Assembly: GCF_002549795.1 (NCBI RefSeq)
Contig: NZ_CP021435.1
Coordinates: 186,001-250,000 of the forward strand
Source: Halomonas beimenensis
GTDB taxonomy: Bacteria > Pseudomonadota > Gammaproteobacteria > Pseudomonadales > Halomonadaceae
Reading direction: 5' to 3'
Length of the DNA stretch: 64,000 nucleotides
The notes beneath the pieces were generated by a model. It saw only the letters and a list, made by a program, of their open reading frames with translations, did no database searches and was not told the origin of the DNA. This document shows positions 52,316 through 60,516 of the stretch, in pieces. Position numbers and translations under genes: made by a program. Every line of letters begins with the position of its first letter. Positions within the stretch are counted from its first letter, which is position 1.

Positions 52316-54642
52316 AACGAATCCTGCGCACCCTGCTGGCTGCCATCGGGGTCCTCGGACTGGTGGTGGTCGCGGCGGTGGTCTTCATCACCACCTTCTT
52401 CGATCCCGAGGACCTCAAGCCCCGCCTGGTCGAGGTGGTGCGCGAGCACAGCGGGCTGGAACTCGAGCTCGACGGCCCGCTGACCTGGTCCTTCTATCCG
52501 CGCCTGGGGGTCGGGGTCGCTGCGGCCGAGGCCGGCCTGCCCAGCCAGCCGGCCGAGGCCGACGCCTTCGCCGCCTTCGACCACGCCGAGGTCAGCCTGG
52601 CCATCGCGCCCCTGCTGCGCGGCGAGATCGCCATCGACGGCCTGACCCTGGACGGCCTGGTCCTGCGCCTCACCCGCGACGCCGAGGGCCGGGGCAACTG
52701 GGAGACGCTGCTGGAGCGGCTGAGGGAGCGCGGCGAGGAAGCCGAGGCCGTGCTGGCGCCCGCCAGCGCCGGGCCGAATCCCGATGCCAGCGGACTGCCG
52801 GTGGCCCTCAACATCGCCAGCGTCCAGGTCCGCGAGGGTCGCATCGCCTACCGGGATGCCCAGGCGGGCCGCGTCGTGACGCTCGAGGGCGTCGACATCA
52901 CCGGACGCAACGTCAATCCCGAGCAGGCCTTTCCCCTCGAGGCCAGCCTGGGCATCACCTGGCAGGATGGCCTGGAGGCCGACGCGCCCCTGCTGACCAG
53001 CGACCTCTCGCTCGAGACCCAGGTCCGCCTGGGGCTGGCCGAGGGCCGGCACGTCCTGCAGGGGGTGGCCCTGGATGCCAGCACCCGCCTCGCGGGCGAC
53101 GACCAGGCCCAGGAGACCCAGTTCCGGGCCGACGAGCTGCTGCTCGACCTGGCCGCCGAGCGCGTCGAGCTGGCGGGCTCCCGCCTCGAGGCCAGCCTGC
53201 TGCACCCCCGGCTGGGTGAGAAGCGCCTGCCGCTGACGCTGGGCTTCGACCTCGACGCCGATCTCGCCGCCCATACCGCCCGGCTGCGCGAGCTGCTGCT
53301 GACCGGCCCCGACGGGCTCGAGCTGGGCGGCAACCTCGCCGTCAGCGAGCTGGCCACCGCGCCGAGCTACGAGGGCCAGCTGCGCCTGGCCGAGATGTCG
53401 CTGCGCCCCTGGCTGATCCGGCTGGGCGTGATGCCGAGCCTGGCGTCCAACACCGCCCTCGGCCAGGTGGCCCTGGCCAGCCCGATCCGCGGCGACCTGG
53501 ACGCCCTGACCCTGGACGGCCTGACCCTGAGTCTGGACGGCAGCACCTTCAGCGGGCGGCTGGGCGGCCGCTTCGACGGCACCCGGCTGGAGGCCGACCT
53601 CCAGGGGGATCGCCTGCGCCTCGACGACTACCTCCCGCCCGATGACCAGCCCATGGCGGCCGGCGAGCTCAGCCTCCCCGGCGTGAGCCAGGCCCTCGCC
53701 CAGGCGGAGCCGGCGGCGCTGCTGCCGGCCGAGTGGCTGGCCGGCCTGAGCCTCGACGCCGCCCTGGAGCTCGCCGAGCTGACCGTGCGGGAGCAGGCCT
53801 TCCGGGACGTGTCCCTGCGCCTCGAGGGGCGCGAGGGGCGCCATCGCCTCACGGGGTTCGAGTCCGTCTTCCACGAGGGACGCCTCGCCGCCACCGGCGA
53901 GCTGGACGCGCGCGAGTCCCCCCTGCGCTGGCGGCTCTCGCCCCGTATCGAGGCCTTGCGCCTGGGCTCGCTGATGGCCTCGCTGAGCGACGAGCCGGCG
54001 CCCCTGGAGGGACGGCTGTCCGGTACCGGGGAGCTGGAGAGCCGGGGCAACAGCATCGCCGCGCTCAAGCGCGCCCTGAACGGCCGCTTCGACGCCCGGA
54101 TGGAAGAGGGGCGGATCAAGGACGTCAACGTCTCCCGGGAGCTGTGCACCGCCGTGGCCCGGCTCGAGGGCGAGACCACCAGCCGCGACTGGCAGCCGGA
54201 CACCCGCTTCCAGCGGGCCGAGGCCAGCTTCCGCATCCGCGACGGCGTGGCCGAGACGGACGACCTCGACGTGACCCTGCCCGGCATCGCCCTGGGCGGC
54301 CAGGGCCGGCTCGACCTGGCCAGCGAGCGCTTCGACCTGCGTGCCGCGGCCCGCTTCACCGAGACCGTGGACGCCGCCTGCGAGGTCAACCCGCGCCTGG
54401 TGGACGTGCCCTTCCCGGTACGCTGCGAGGGCGAGCTCGGCGGCGACAGCGGCGAATGGTGCCGCTTCGATCGCGAGGCCTTCCAGGACACCCTGGCCGA
54501 TCTCCTGCGGCAGGAGGCCACCGAGCGTGCCGGCGAGAAGGTCCAGGAACGCCTCGACGAGGCCGTGAAGCGACTCGACGAACGACTCGGCGAAGGCGCC
54601 GGCGAGGAACTTCGCGGCGCCCTCGAGGGTCTGTTCCAGTGA
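52312..54642 (+). CDS. AsmA family outer-membrane assembly protein
   Basis: The 776-residue protein has one N-terminal membrane helix (MKRILRTLLAAIGVLGLVVVAAVVFI) followed by FDPEDLKPRLVEVVREHSG and LDGPLTWSFYPRLGV, the AsmA start signature. The rest is a long repeat-rich beta-structured region expected in the periplasm, with a second AsmA-type block near residues 545-700. Members of this family are thought to move phospholipids between membranes or affect outer-membrane assembly. It overlaps the PanZ-like gene by four bases and ends in a terminator. Confidence 0.88.
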   Translation: MKRILRTLLAAIGVLGLVVVAAVVFITTFFDPEDLKPRLVEVVREHSGLELELDGPLTWSFYPRLGVGVAAAEAGLPSQPAEADAFAAFDHAEVSLAIAPLLRGEIAIDGLTLDGLVLRLTRDAEGRGNWETLLERLRERGEEAEAVLAPASAGPNPDASGLPVALNIASVQVREGRIAYRDAQAGRVVTLEGVDITGRNVNPEQAFPLEASLGITWQDGLEADAPLLTSDLSLETQVRLGLAEGRHVLQGVALDASTRLAGDDQAQETQFRADELLLDLAAERVELAGSRLEASLLHPRLGEKRLPLTLGFDLDADLAAHTARLRELLLTGPDGLELGGNLAVSELATAPSYEGQLRLAEMSLRPWLIRLGVMPSLASNTALGQVALASPIRGDLDALTLDGLTLSLDGSTFSGRLGGRFDGTRLEADLQGDRLRLDDYLPPDDQPMAAGELSLPGVSQALAQAEPAALLPAEWLAGLSLDAALELAELTVREQAFRDVSLRLEGREGRHRLTGFESVFHEGRLAATGELDARESPLRWRLSPRIEALRLGSLMASLSDEPAPLEGRLSGTGELESRGNSIAALKRALNGRFDARMEEGRIKDVNVSRELCTAVARLEGETTSRDWQPDTRFQRAEASFRIRDGVAETDDLDVTLPGIALGGQGRLDLASERFDLRAAARFTETVDAACEVNPRLVDVPFPVRCEGELGGDSGEWCRFDREAFQDTLADLLRQEATERAGEKVQERLDEAVKRLDERLGEGAGEELRGALEGLFQ

Positions 54643-54662
54643 GCAAGCAATAACCAGTCATT

Positions 54663-54691
54663 GCGCCGGCCTTCGCGTCGGCGCTTTTTTT
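54663..54691 (+). terminator. Terminator after asmA
   Basis: GCGCCG (54663-54668) pairs with CGGCGC (54679-54684), followed by seven T residues. The GTG at 54693 lies directly after it, so mutY most likely starts at a later ATG. Confidence 0.85.
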
Positions 54692-54707
54692 CGTGCCGAG
54701 ACTGCCC

Positions 54708-55820
54708 ATGACGGACATGCCGCCCGCCATCCTGTCCCCTGATACCTTCCAGCGTCGCCTGCTCGACTGGTTCGACGCCCATGGCCGCCACGACCTGCCC
54801 TGGCAGCAGGATCGCAGCCCCTATCGCGTCTGGGTTTCCGAGGTCATGCTGCAGCAGACCCAGGTGGCCACCGTGATCCCCTATTTCGAGCGCTTCATGG
54901 CGCGCTTTCCCGACGTGCACGCCCTGGCCGCCGCGGACCAGGACGAAGTGCTGCACCTCTGGACCGGACTCGGCTACTACGCCCGGGGGCGCAACCTCCA
55001 CAAGGCCGCCCGGACGGTGGTGGAGGAGCACGGGGGCGAGTTCCCGGTGCACAGCCTCGAGGCCATGGCCGAGCTGCCCGGCATCGGCCGCTCCACCGCC
55101 GGCGCGGTGATCGCCCAGAGTACCGGCCGGCGGGCGGTGATCCTCGACGGCAACGTGAAGCGAGTGCTCACACGCCTGCACGCCGTGGAGGGCTGGCCGG
55201 GGCGGCCGGCGGTGGAGCGTCGGCTCTGGGCCCTGGCCGAGCACTACACCCCCGAGACCCGGCTGGTCGACTTCACCCAGGCGATGATGGACCTGGGCGC
55301 GACCCTGTGCCGGCGCGGCCAGCCCGATTGCGAGCGCTGCCCCTTCGCCGACGTCTGTCGGGCCCATGCCCGGGGGGAGCCGCGCCGCTTCCCCGAGTCC
55401 AAGCCGAAGAAGGCCACCCCGACCCGCCGTGCCACCCTGCTCATGCTCCAGGACGCCCAGGGGCGGGTGCTGCTCGAACAGCGTCCCTCCAGCGGCCTGT
55501 GGGGCGGCCTGTGGAGCCTGCCGCAATTCGAGGCGCCGCACGACCTGCAGGCCTGGCTGGACCAGCACGCGCCCGCTGCGCGCCTGGACGCGCCCTGGGA
55601 GGCGTTCACCCATGTGTTCAGCCATTTCCGCCTCGAGATCACCCCGCAGCCGGCGCGGGTGAGCCGGCTCGATGCCGTGGGCGAGGCCCGCCGCTGGGTC
55701 GATCCCGCCGAACCGGACGGCATCGGCCTGGCCGCCCCGGTGAAGGGCTTGCTGGACGCGCTGCGGCCCTTCACCCTGAGCGTCCAGGACGCGCCCCATT
55801 CCCCCTCATCCCAGGAGTGA
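54708..55820 (+). CDS. mutY: A/G-specific adenine glycosylase MutY
   Basis: MutY removes adenine mispaired with 8-oxoguanine. The 370-residue protein has the catalytic Glu45 in [10 protein letters not shown], the helix-hairpin-helix [12 protein letters not shown], catalytic Asp147 in [10 protein letters not shown], the [4Fe-4S] cysteines [17 protein letters not shown], and a C-terminal NUDIX-like domain (about 235-360). The ATG at 54708 was chosen; the next ATG three codons on is an alternative. yggX follows after six bases, as in many gammaproteobacteria. Confidence 0.95.
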   Translation: MTDMPPAILSPDTFQRRLLDWFDAHGRHDLPWQQDRSPYRVWVSEVMLQQTQVATVIPYFERFMARFPDVHALAAADQDEVLHLWTGLGYYARGRNLHKAARTVVEEHGGEFPVHSLEAMAELPGIGRSTAGAVIAQSTGRRAVILDGNVKRVLTRLHAVEGWPGRPAVERRLWALAEHYTPETRLVDFTQAMMDLGATLCRRGQPDCERCPFADVCRAHARGEPRRFPESKPKKATPTRRATLLMLQDAQGRVLLEQRPSSGLWGGLWSLPQFEAPHDLQAWLDQHAPAARLDAPWEAFTHVFSHFRLEITPQPARVSRLDAVGEARRWVDPAEPDGIGLAAPVKGLLDALRPFTLSVQDAPHSPSSQE

Positions 55821-55826
55821 TGACCG

Positions 55827-56099
55827 ATGAGCCAGACCGTCTTCTGCCGCAAGTACCAGCAAGAGCTCGAGGCCCTGCCGTTCCCCCCGCTGCCCGGGGC
55901 CAAGGGCCAGGAGATCCAGGCCACCGTCTCCAAGCGGGCCTGGGAGGAGTGGCAGGCCCTGCAGACTCGCCTGATCAACGAGAAGCACCTCAACATGCTC
56001 GATCCCGAGGCCCGCGAGTACCTGATGGAGCAGCTGGAGCGCTTCCTCGACAACCGGGAGACCGACCAGGCAGAGGGCTATGTGCCCCCCGAGCGGTGA
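55827..56099 (+). CDS. yggX: Fe(2+)-trafficking protein YggX
   Basis: YggX is a small cytoplasmic protein linked to protection of iron-sulfur clusters under oxidative stress. The 90-residue product has the expected start MSQTVFCRKYQQELEAL with the conserved Cys7, and AWEEWQALQTRLINEKHLNMLDP. It is cotranscribed with mutY, whose enzyme carries such a cluster. Confidence 0.95.
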   Translation: MSQTVFCRKYQQELEALPFPPLPGAKGQEIQATVSKRAWEEWQALQTRLINEKHLNMLDPEAREYLMEQLERFLDNRETDQAEGYVPPER

Positions 56100-56191
56100 G
56101 CGGAGAGGATCGTTTTGCCTTCTCCAACATTCTGAAAAAGAAAGGGTTGACGCGAGCGGGGCATTACGGTTTAATACGCACCGTTGGCGAG

Positions 56192-56267
56192 GGCCAGATA
56201 GCTCAGTCGGTAGAGCAGGGGATTGAAAATCCCCGTGTCGGCGGTTCGATTCCGTCTCTGGCCACCA
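56192..56267 (+). tRNA. tRNA-Phe (anticodon GAA)
   Basis: A 76-base tRNA with GGCCAGA/TCTGGCC acceptor, anticodon loop TTGAAAA giving GAA, and encoded CCA. It lies 92 bases after yggX. Confidence 0.97.
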
Positions 56268-56272
56268 CTTGC

Positions 56273-56347
56273 TGGGGTATAGCCAAGCGGTAAGGCAGCG
56301 GTTTTTGGTATCGCCATGCGCAGGTTCGAATCCTGCTACCCCAGCCA
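56273..56347 (+). tRNA. tRNA-Gln (anticodon TTG)
   Basis: A 75-base tRNA with TGGGGTA/TACCCCA acceptor and GCCA end. The anticodon stem GCGGT/ATCGC has one G-T wobble, and the loop TTTTGGT gives TTG. It is five bases from tRNA-Phe, so they are cotranscribed. Confidence 0.93.
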
Positions 56348-56365
56348 CGCCAACCTAAGCTTTTC

Positions 56366-56402
56366 GAAAGACCGTGAACGTTGGTTCACGGTCTTTCTGC
56401 TC
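56366..56402 (+). terminator. Terminator after tRNA-Phe/tRNA-Gln
   Basis: GAAAGACCGTGAAC (56366-56379) pairs with GTTCACGGTCTTTC (56384-56397) around a 4-base loop. Confidence 0.75.
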
Positions 56403-56441
56403 AGAGGACCTCGTCCTCCTCGCTGGTTGCGAGCGGCGACT

Positions 56442-56517
<76 letters not shown>

Positions 56518-56556
56518 TTAAAACGCCTTGCGAATCAGCGTGTTAGAGCAGACTAG

Positions 56557-56583
56557 AAACCGCCCCTCGAGGCGGTTTTTTTG
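56557..56583 (+). terminator. Terminator after tRNA-Thr
   Basis: AAACCGCC and GGCGGTTT form a stem with a 6-base loop followed by a T run, 40 bases after the tRNA. Confidence 0.85.
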
Positions 56584-56656
56584 TGTGTGTCCACATTATG
56601 TCCACAGCACTTCATTCTAGTGCTTCACTCACTGGAGTGGGGTGAAGGGCAGCTGG

Positions 56657-56887
56657 TCAGAGGCGGAGTAGCTGCCTAATGCGGGCCAAGTCCTCCGGAT
56701 GGTCGGGATCCTCAACCTCCACCATGAGTCGCTTCCTGTAAGGCGCCTTCTCCTTCACGACGACATAGAGGCCATCCCGGGGATCTGCAGCATCCTTGGG
56801 AACCGCGCCGATCACGTCGAAGTGGTGATGATCCATCCGCTCCACTGCCTCCATCGACACCCGGAGCTCTTCAGCAGCCTTTTCCAT
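56657..56887 (-). CDS. Hypothetical 76-residue protein
   Basis: I do not recognise it. The product is charged, with three consecutive His residues (MDHHHFDVIG) and a small alpha/beta look: VIGAVPKDAADPRDGLYVVVKEKAPYRKRLMVEVED. GAGGGG stands about seven bases before the ATG. It lies between tRNA-Thr and the tandem-repeat segment, within the presumed prophage edge, and may be a cargo gene. Its amino acid balance is protein-like, unlike shadow frames. Confidence 0.5.
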   Translation of the reverse strand: MEKAAEELRVSMEAVERMDHHHFDVIGAVPKDAADPRDGLYVVVKEKAPYRKRLMVEVEDPDHPEDLARIRQLLRL

Positions 56888-57006
56888 GAGCCACCCCTCA
56901 ACGATCGCTGTAAGCTTATGTAACAGTAGTAGGGAGTTTCGTACCCAGGCGGATTTTTTTAGAACAAGCTAATTTTTCTTGATCGTTCTTCTGGAGCCAG
57001 TAGGCG

Positions 57007-57036
57007 AAAAAAAACCCGCCGGAGGGGGCGGGTTCA
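57007..57036 (-). terminator. Minus-strand terminator, repeat unit 1
   Basis: On the minus strand AACCCGCC (from 57034) pairs with GGCGGGTT, followed by a run of eight or nine T residues. Confidence 0.8.
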
Positions 57037-57164
57037 AGGTCGCTTACTCACGGGGGAGAGGTAAGCGGTTTTGATCTTTGCATAAACGTTCAATCAAGTA
57101 AACGGGCAGCATTCATAGCAAGTAAAAGCTAATTTTATTGGTTGTGCTTCTGGCCCCTGGCAAC

Positions 57165-57234
57165 AAAAAACCCGCCACGAATGGCGGGTTGAAAAGGCTC
57201 ATAAGCAGGGAACTTAGTAAGCGGGCTTATTATA
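57165..57234 (-). ncRNA. Possible ~58-base small RNA, repeat unit 2
   Basis: On the minus strand a perfect TATAAT -10 box (57234-57229), with a weak -35 (TTGCAG, 15 bases upstream), would start a transcript near 57222. It would end at the terminator AACCCGCC-attcgt-GGCGGGTT plus T run (57190-57165). No reading frame of note lies inside. This is a prediction from signals only. Confidence 0.4.
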
Positions 57235-57320
57235 GCCTGGTTTATTGCACTGCAATAGCATGAGGTGTGGCTTGATATATGTCTATTTGATGCATTTAAT
57301 TTATGACTAAATGGACAAGC

Positions 57321-57345
57321 AAAAAAAGCCCGCCGGTTGGCGGGC
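57321..57345 (-). terminator. Terminator of the rep-int operon, repeat unit 3
   Basis: On the minus strand GCCCGCC-aacc-GGCGGGC is followed by seven T residues. It lies 57 bases after the integrase stop codon. Confidence 0.85.
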
Positions 57346-57401
57346 AAAATCCTCGTTCCCTGTGACGTCCTTTGGTTCGGAAGGACAGGGAGAACTCTAT
57401 A

Positions 57402-58397
57402 TCAGCATTCTTTCATAAATGTGACGACGGGGTTCAGCCTGGCGGCGTCCTCGAGGTGATCGGGGGCGAAATGGGAATACCGCATGGTCATGGTGATGGA
57501 TTGGTGGCCCAGGATCCGCTGGAGGACGAGGATGTTGCCGCCGTTCATCATAAAGTGGCTGGCGAAGGTATGGCGCAGCACGTGGGTCAACTGTCCATCC
57601 GGTAACTCTATGCCTGTCTCCTGGATGGCCTGGCCAAAGGCCTTGTAGGACCCAGCGAACAGCCGTCCGATCTTGCGACGCCGGCGAAGCTCACCGGCGA
57701 GCCGGGGATCGATCGGAACGGTCCTGGCTTTGCCGGACTTGGTACCCACGAAGGTGACACGATCCTTGCCGACGTTCTCGGCTCGCAGGTATTGGGCTTC
57801 GCTCCAGCGGGCGCCGGTACTGAGGCAGAGCAGGGTGACGTAATAACAGTCCCGGCGAGGTTGCCGCTTGAGGTGATCCAGCAGTAGCCGAACCTGGGAA
57901 TCGTCCAGGAAGGCCATTTCGGTTTCTTCGGTACGGACCATGCGCATGCGGGCCAGGGGGTTGCCCTTGTGCCAGAGATCCAGGCGCTCCAGCTCGGAGA
58001 ACATGGCCTTGAGGTAGGCATGCTCATGGTTGACCGTGCTGGCCTTCACTTCCTTGAGGCGACGGGTCCGGTACTCGGTCCAGTCCTGGGCGGTGAAGGC
58101 TTCGGCCAGCGGGTTGCCCAGGGCGTCGGCCAGCTTGCGCAGCGAGCGCACCCGGTCCCGCGAGCTCTTGAGGGTCTGCCCGTGATGCTGGTACCAGAGC
58201 TCGACGAGATCCAACAGCCGGCGCTTGTCCCGCTTGGGGGCCTGGAAGACCTCGCCCTGGGCGGCCTTGGCGAGCACATGCTGCTCGAAGCGTCGGGCCT
58301 GGGCTTGGGTCTTGAGAGTCTTACGCACGCGTTTGCCGTAGCGGCCATGTGGCCGCAGGTCCACACGCCAGCCGTTCTGGACCTTCTTGATGGTCAT
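57402..58397 (-). CDS. int: Tyrosine-type phage integrase
   Basis: The 331-residue recombinase inserts and excises the phage genome. It has an N-terminal arm/core-binding part (MTIKKVQNGWRVDLRPHGRYGKRV...) and the catalytic domain with Arg in STGARWSEAQYLRAENV, HVLRHTFASHFMMNGG, and the tyrosine near the end in TMRYSHFAPDHL. The ATG at 58397 overlaps the stop of the replication gene by four bases. In Pf1-type phages the integrase likewise follows the replication gene. Confidence 0.93.
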   Translation of the reverse strand: MTIKKVQNGWRVDLRPHGRYGKRVRKTLKTQAQARRFEQHVLAKAAQGEVFQAPKRDKRRLLDLVELWYQHHGQTLKSSRDRVRSLRKLADALGNPLAEAFTAQDWTEYRTRRLKEVKASTVNHEHAYLKAMFSELERLDLWHKGNPLARMRMVRTEETEMAFLDDSQVRLLLDHLKRQPRRDCYYVTLLCLSTGARWSEAQYLRAENVGKDRVTFVGTKSGKARTVPIDPRLAGELRRRRKIGRLFAGSYKAFGQAIQETGIELPDGQLTHVLRHTFASHFMMNGGNILVLQRILGHQSITMTMRYSHFAPDHLEDAARLNPVVTFMKEC

Positions 58398-59686
58398 GCC
58401 GCCTTCCCTAACAGACGTCGCTCCACCAGCTTCTGTTCGACCAGCTGGCGGAAGGCGCTGCCGTTGATGCCGCGCCGTCGGTAGTAGTGCTCCAGGTCCT
58501 CCCACATGCCGGAGCGCTTGAGGTAGTCGATGGCCTGGTGGGTGCCGAAGCCCTGGCGGGCGTAGATCGAGATGAGGTTACCGAAGGCCAGGCAGACGTT
58601 CTTTTCGTTTCCCAGGCCGGGTTCCTTGCGGGCCCGCTTGTACATGAAGCTGGGGGCGTGGGCGAAGAACCGGGGATCGTCCTGGAAGCACTGCCAGAAG
58701 GGATCGATCAGGGTGCGGGTGGCGTTGAGGCGATAGCTCTGCATGGCGCTGCGCCAGATCCCGGTGAGATGCGGGATGGTGTCGGTGAAGCGGTGGAAGC
58801 CATGGGCGTCGTCCAGGACCTCGCCGGTGTCGACGTTGCACGGGATCCCGCGGGCGAACTCGGCGAGCACCGACTGATGAAACCGCATCTCGATGCGCCA
58901 GACGTCCCGCTCGGGGTCGTAGACCTGGGCCAGGTTGTCGTCCGTGGCGTTGCCCCACACGCCCTGCCAGAAATGCAGCTTGTCGCGGTGGTGGGCTTCC
59001 TTCGTCTTGTTGTAGATGGCGCACTGCAGGGCCCCGGCGGTACCGAACATGAGCGTCTCGGCACGCCCGTAGGTGGTGGCGATGTTGCCGTGGTCGAAGC
59101 TCAGGGAGTCGATGCCGTCGATCTTCATGACCTTCTTCGAGCGGGTCACGAAGCGGTCCATGAAGTCCTTGGGGGGCTCCCAGCCCTGGACGTCCAGGGC
59201 GAGATGAACGGCGCAGCCGGCGTGCTCCACGTGCTCGAGGAGCCCGTGAGCGATGAGGTCCATGAAGCACTGAGACTCGGCGGGCTCGCGTTCGTGCAGG
59301 TAGTGGGGCGAGAGCTCGATCTTGACGTGGGTGCCGATGTTCTCGGTCTTCACGTGCCGGGCCTGGAAGAACACGATCACGCCCAGGTCGTTGTTCTGGA
59401 GCCGGTAGCGGAAGCCGGAGCCGGCAGCGCCGGCCCCCACGGCCCAGGTATGGCCGAAGAGGTCGATGGTGGCCCCGCGACCCTCTTGGTAGACGCTGAT
59501 GATCTTGTCGAACTGCGGCAGGTAGGGGAGGCCCCGGTAGAGTTGGCGGACGGTATCGACGCCGGCATGGAGCAGGTGGACGCCATAGAGCTCCCGCTGC
59601 CCCTTGGGACTCATGAAGATCTTGCCCGTGGGGTCCTGGCGACCTTCCGACAGTGATTCGATGGAGTACCGTTCCCAACGCTTCAT
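58394..59686 (-). CDS. Filamentous phage replication initiation protein
   Basis: The 430-residue protein is placed and sized like the Pf1-type rolling-circle replication initiator (phage gene II equivalent). It has a replication-initiation-factor pattern: VHLALDVQGWEPPKDF, VWRIEMRFHQSVLAEF and YGRAETLMFGTAG. An unambiguous nicking tyrosine cannot be assigned by eye. GAAGGGAA precedes the ATG. It is coupled to the integrase downstream. The 155 bases between it and traX are GC-rich with possible hairpins, and could hold an origin. Confidence 0.8.
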   Translation of the reverse strand: MKRWERYSIESLSEGRQDPTGKIFMSPKGQRELYGVHLLHAGVDTVRQLYRGLPYLPQFDKIISVYQEGRGATIDLFGHTWAVGAGAAGSGFRYRLQNNDLGVIVFFQARHVKTENIGTHVKIELSPHYLHEREPAESQCFMDLIAHGLLEHVEHAGCAVHLALDVQGWEPPKDFMDRFVTRSKKVMKIDGIDSLSFDHGNIATTYGRAETLMFGTAGALQCAIYNKTKEAHHRDKLHFWQGVWGNATDDNLAQVYDPERDVWRIEMRFHQSVLAEFARGIPCNVDTGEVLDDAHGFHRFTDTIPHLTGIWRSAMQSYRLNATRTLIDPFWQCFQDDPRFFAHAPSFMYKRARKEPGLGNEKNVCLAFGNLISIYARQGFGTHQAIDYLKRSGMWEDLEHYYRRRGINGSAFRQLVEQKLVERRLLGKAA

Positions 59687-59841
59687 CTCGAATTCCCTTC
59701 TAATGTGCTGCTACGACGCTCTATGGCGTTTGTCGTTGTCACTCTGCGAGACGTGTTACAGGGAGGGTCTCGCCGGGCCCGCTCGCGCGGCGCGGGGATG
59801 CGGGCGCACAGCGTCCTCTCCCGCGCCGCCGCTCGCGGCCG

Positions 59842-60516
59842 TCATGACAGCCCCCGAGCTATATAGATTCCCCATAGGTGCAGCGGGTAGAACCAGCGTG
59901 TGAGGGCCCGTGGCAGGCGCATCGGCGGTAAGCGAGTGGTCACCAGGGCGAGCAACAGGAGAACGCCCAGGGCCGCCGACAGGGCCGAGACGGACAGCCC
60001 GTATTGGGCCAACGGCCACCAAATGAGCGGGACCAGCCAGGCGAGCGGCCAGCGGATCGCACCCATGAAGGCGAGCACCAGGAAGAGCGCCAGGGGGCCG
60101 TATTCGTTGAGCCAGGTGAAGCCGGCCAGGAGCACGCCGACGACCAGGGCGACGGGATCCCGGTGCCGGTGATAGGCGGCGAGGTAGGCGGCGGCGGCGA
60201 GGGTGAAGCAGATGTTGCCCAGGGGCTGACCGTGCAGGGCCATGAACGGGAGCTGGGCGGCCAGGGCGATGAGCAGGATCCGGTCGGCATAGCGCCTGGC
60301 GTGGGTCGAGTGAAGCGCGTGCCAGGCGACCATGAAGCAGAACATCGGCAGGGCGAGGCGACCCAGGGTGACGCGCAGGATGGAGGGTGTGTCACCACTC
60401 ACTAGCCAGAGGCTGACGTGATCGAGGGCCATGGAGGCAATGGCCAGGCCCTGGACCAGGGGCAGCCAGGTCGGCAGGGATCGGGTTGGACTGGTAGGGA
60501 GTGCGATCGCGGTCAT
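59842..60516 (-). CDS. TraX-like membrane acetyltransferase
   Basis: The 224-residue protein is an integral membrane protein with about seven or eight hydrophobic segments. LVQGLAIASMALDHVSLWLV, LRVTLGRLALPMFCFMVAWHALHSTHARRYADRILLIALAAQLPFM and the C-terminal FYPLHLWGIYIARGLS are typical of the TraX family, whose founder N-acetylates F pilin. Its ATG overlaps the zot stop by four bases (ATGA), so it is translated with the phage genes. TraX is not part of the standard inovirus set I know. Substrate here is unknown; the phage coat protein or host pilin are candidates. Confidence 0.8.
   Translation of the reverse strand: MTAIALPTSPTRSLPTWLPLVQGLAIASMALDHVSLWLVSGDTPSILRVTLGRLALPMFCFMVAWHALHSTHARRYADRILLIALAAQLPFMALHGQPLGNICFTLAAAAYLAAYHRHRDPVALVVGVLLAGFTWLNEYGPLALFLVLAFMGAIRWPLAWLVPLIWWPLAQYGLSVSALSAALGVLLLLALVTTRLPPMRLPRALTRWFYPLHLWGIYIARGLS

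Larger units (their letters stand above)
56967..57345. repeat. Three tandem ~157-bp units, each with a terminator-type hairpin
   Basis: The sequence AGCTAATTTT recurs at 56967 and 57127, and CCCGCC...GGCGGG hairpins recur at 57013-57034, 57169-57190 and 57328-57345, about 157 bases apart. After each of the first two hairpins there is a similar block ending in GTAAGCGG. The segment is much richer in A+T than the chromosome. All three hairpins point to termination on the minus strand. Confidence 0.6.
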
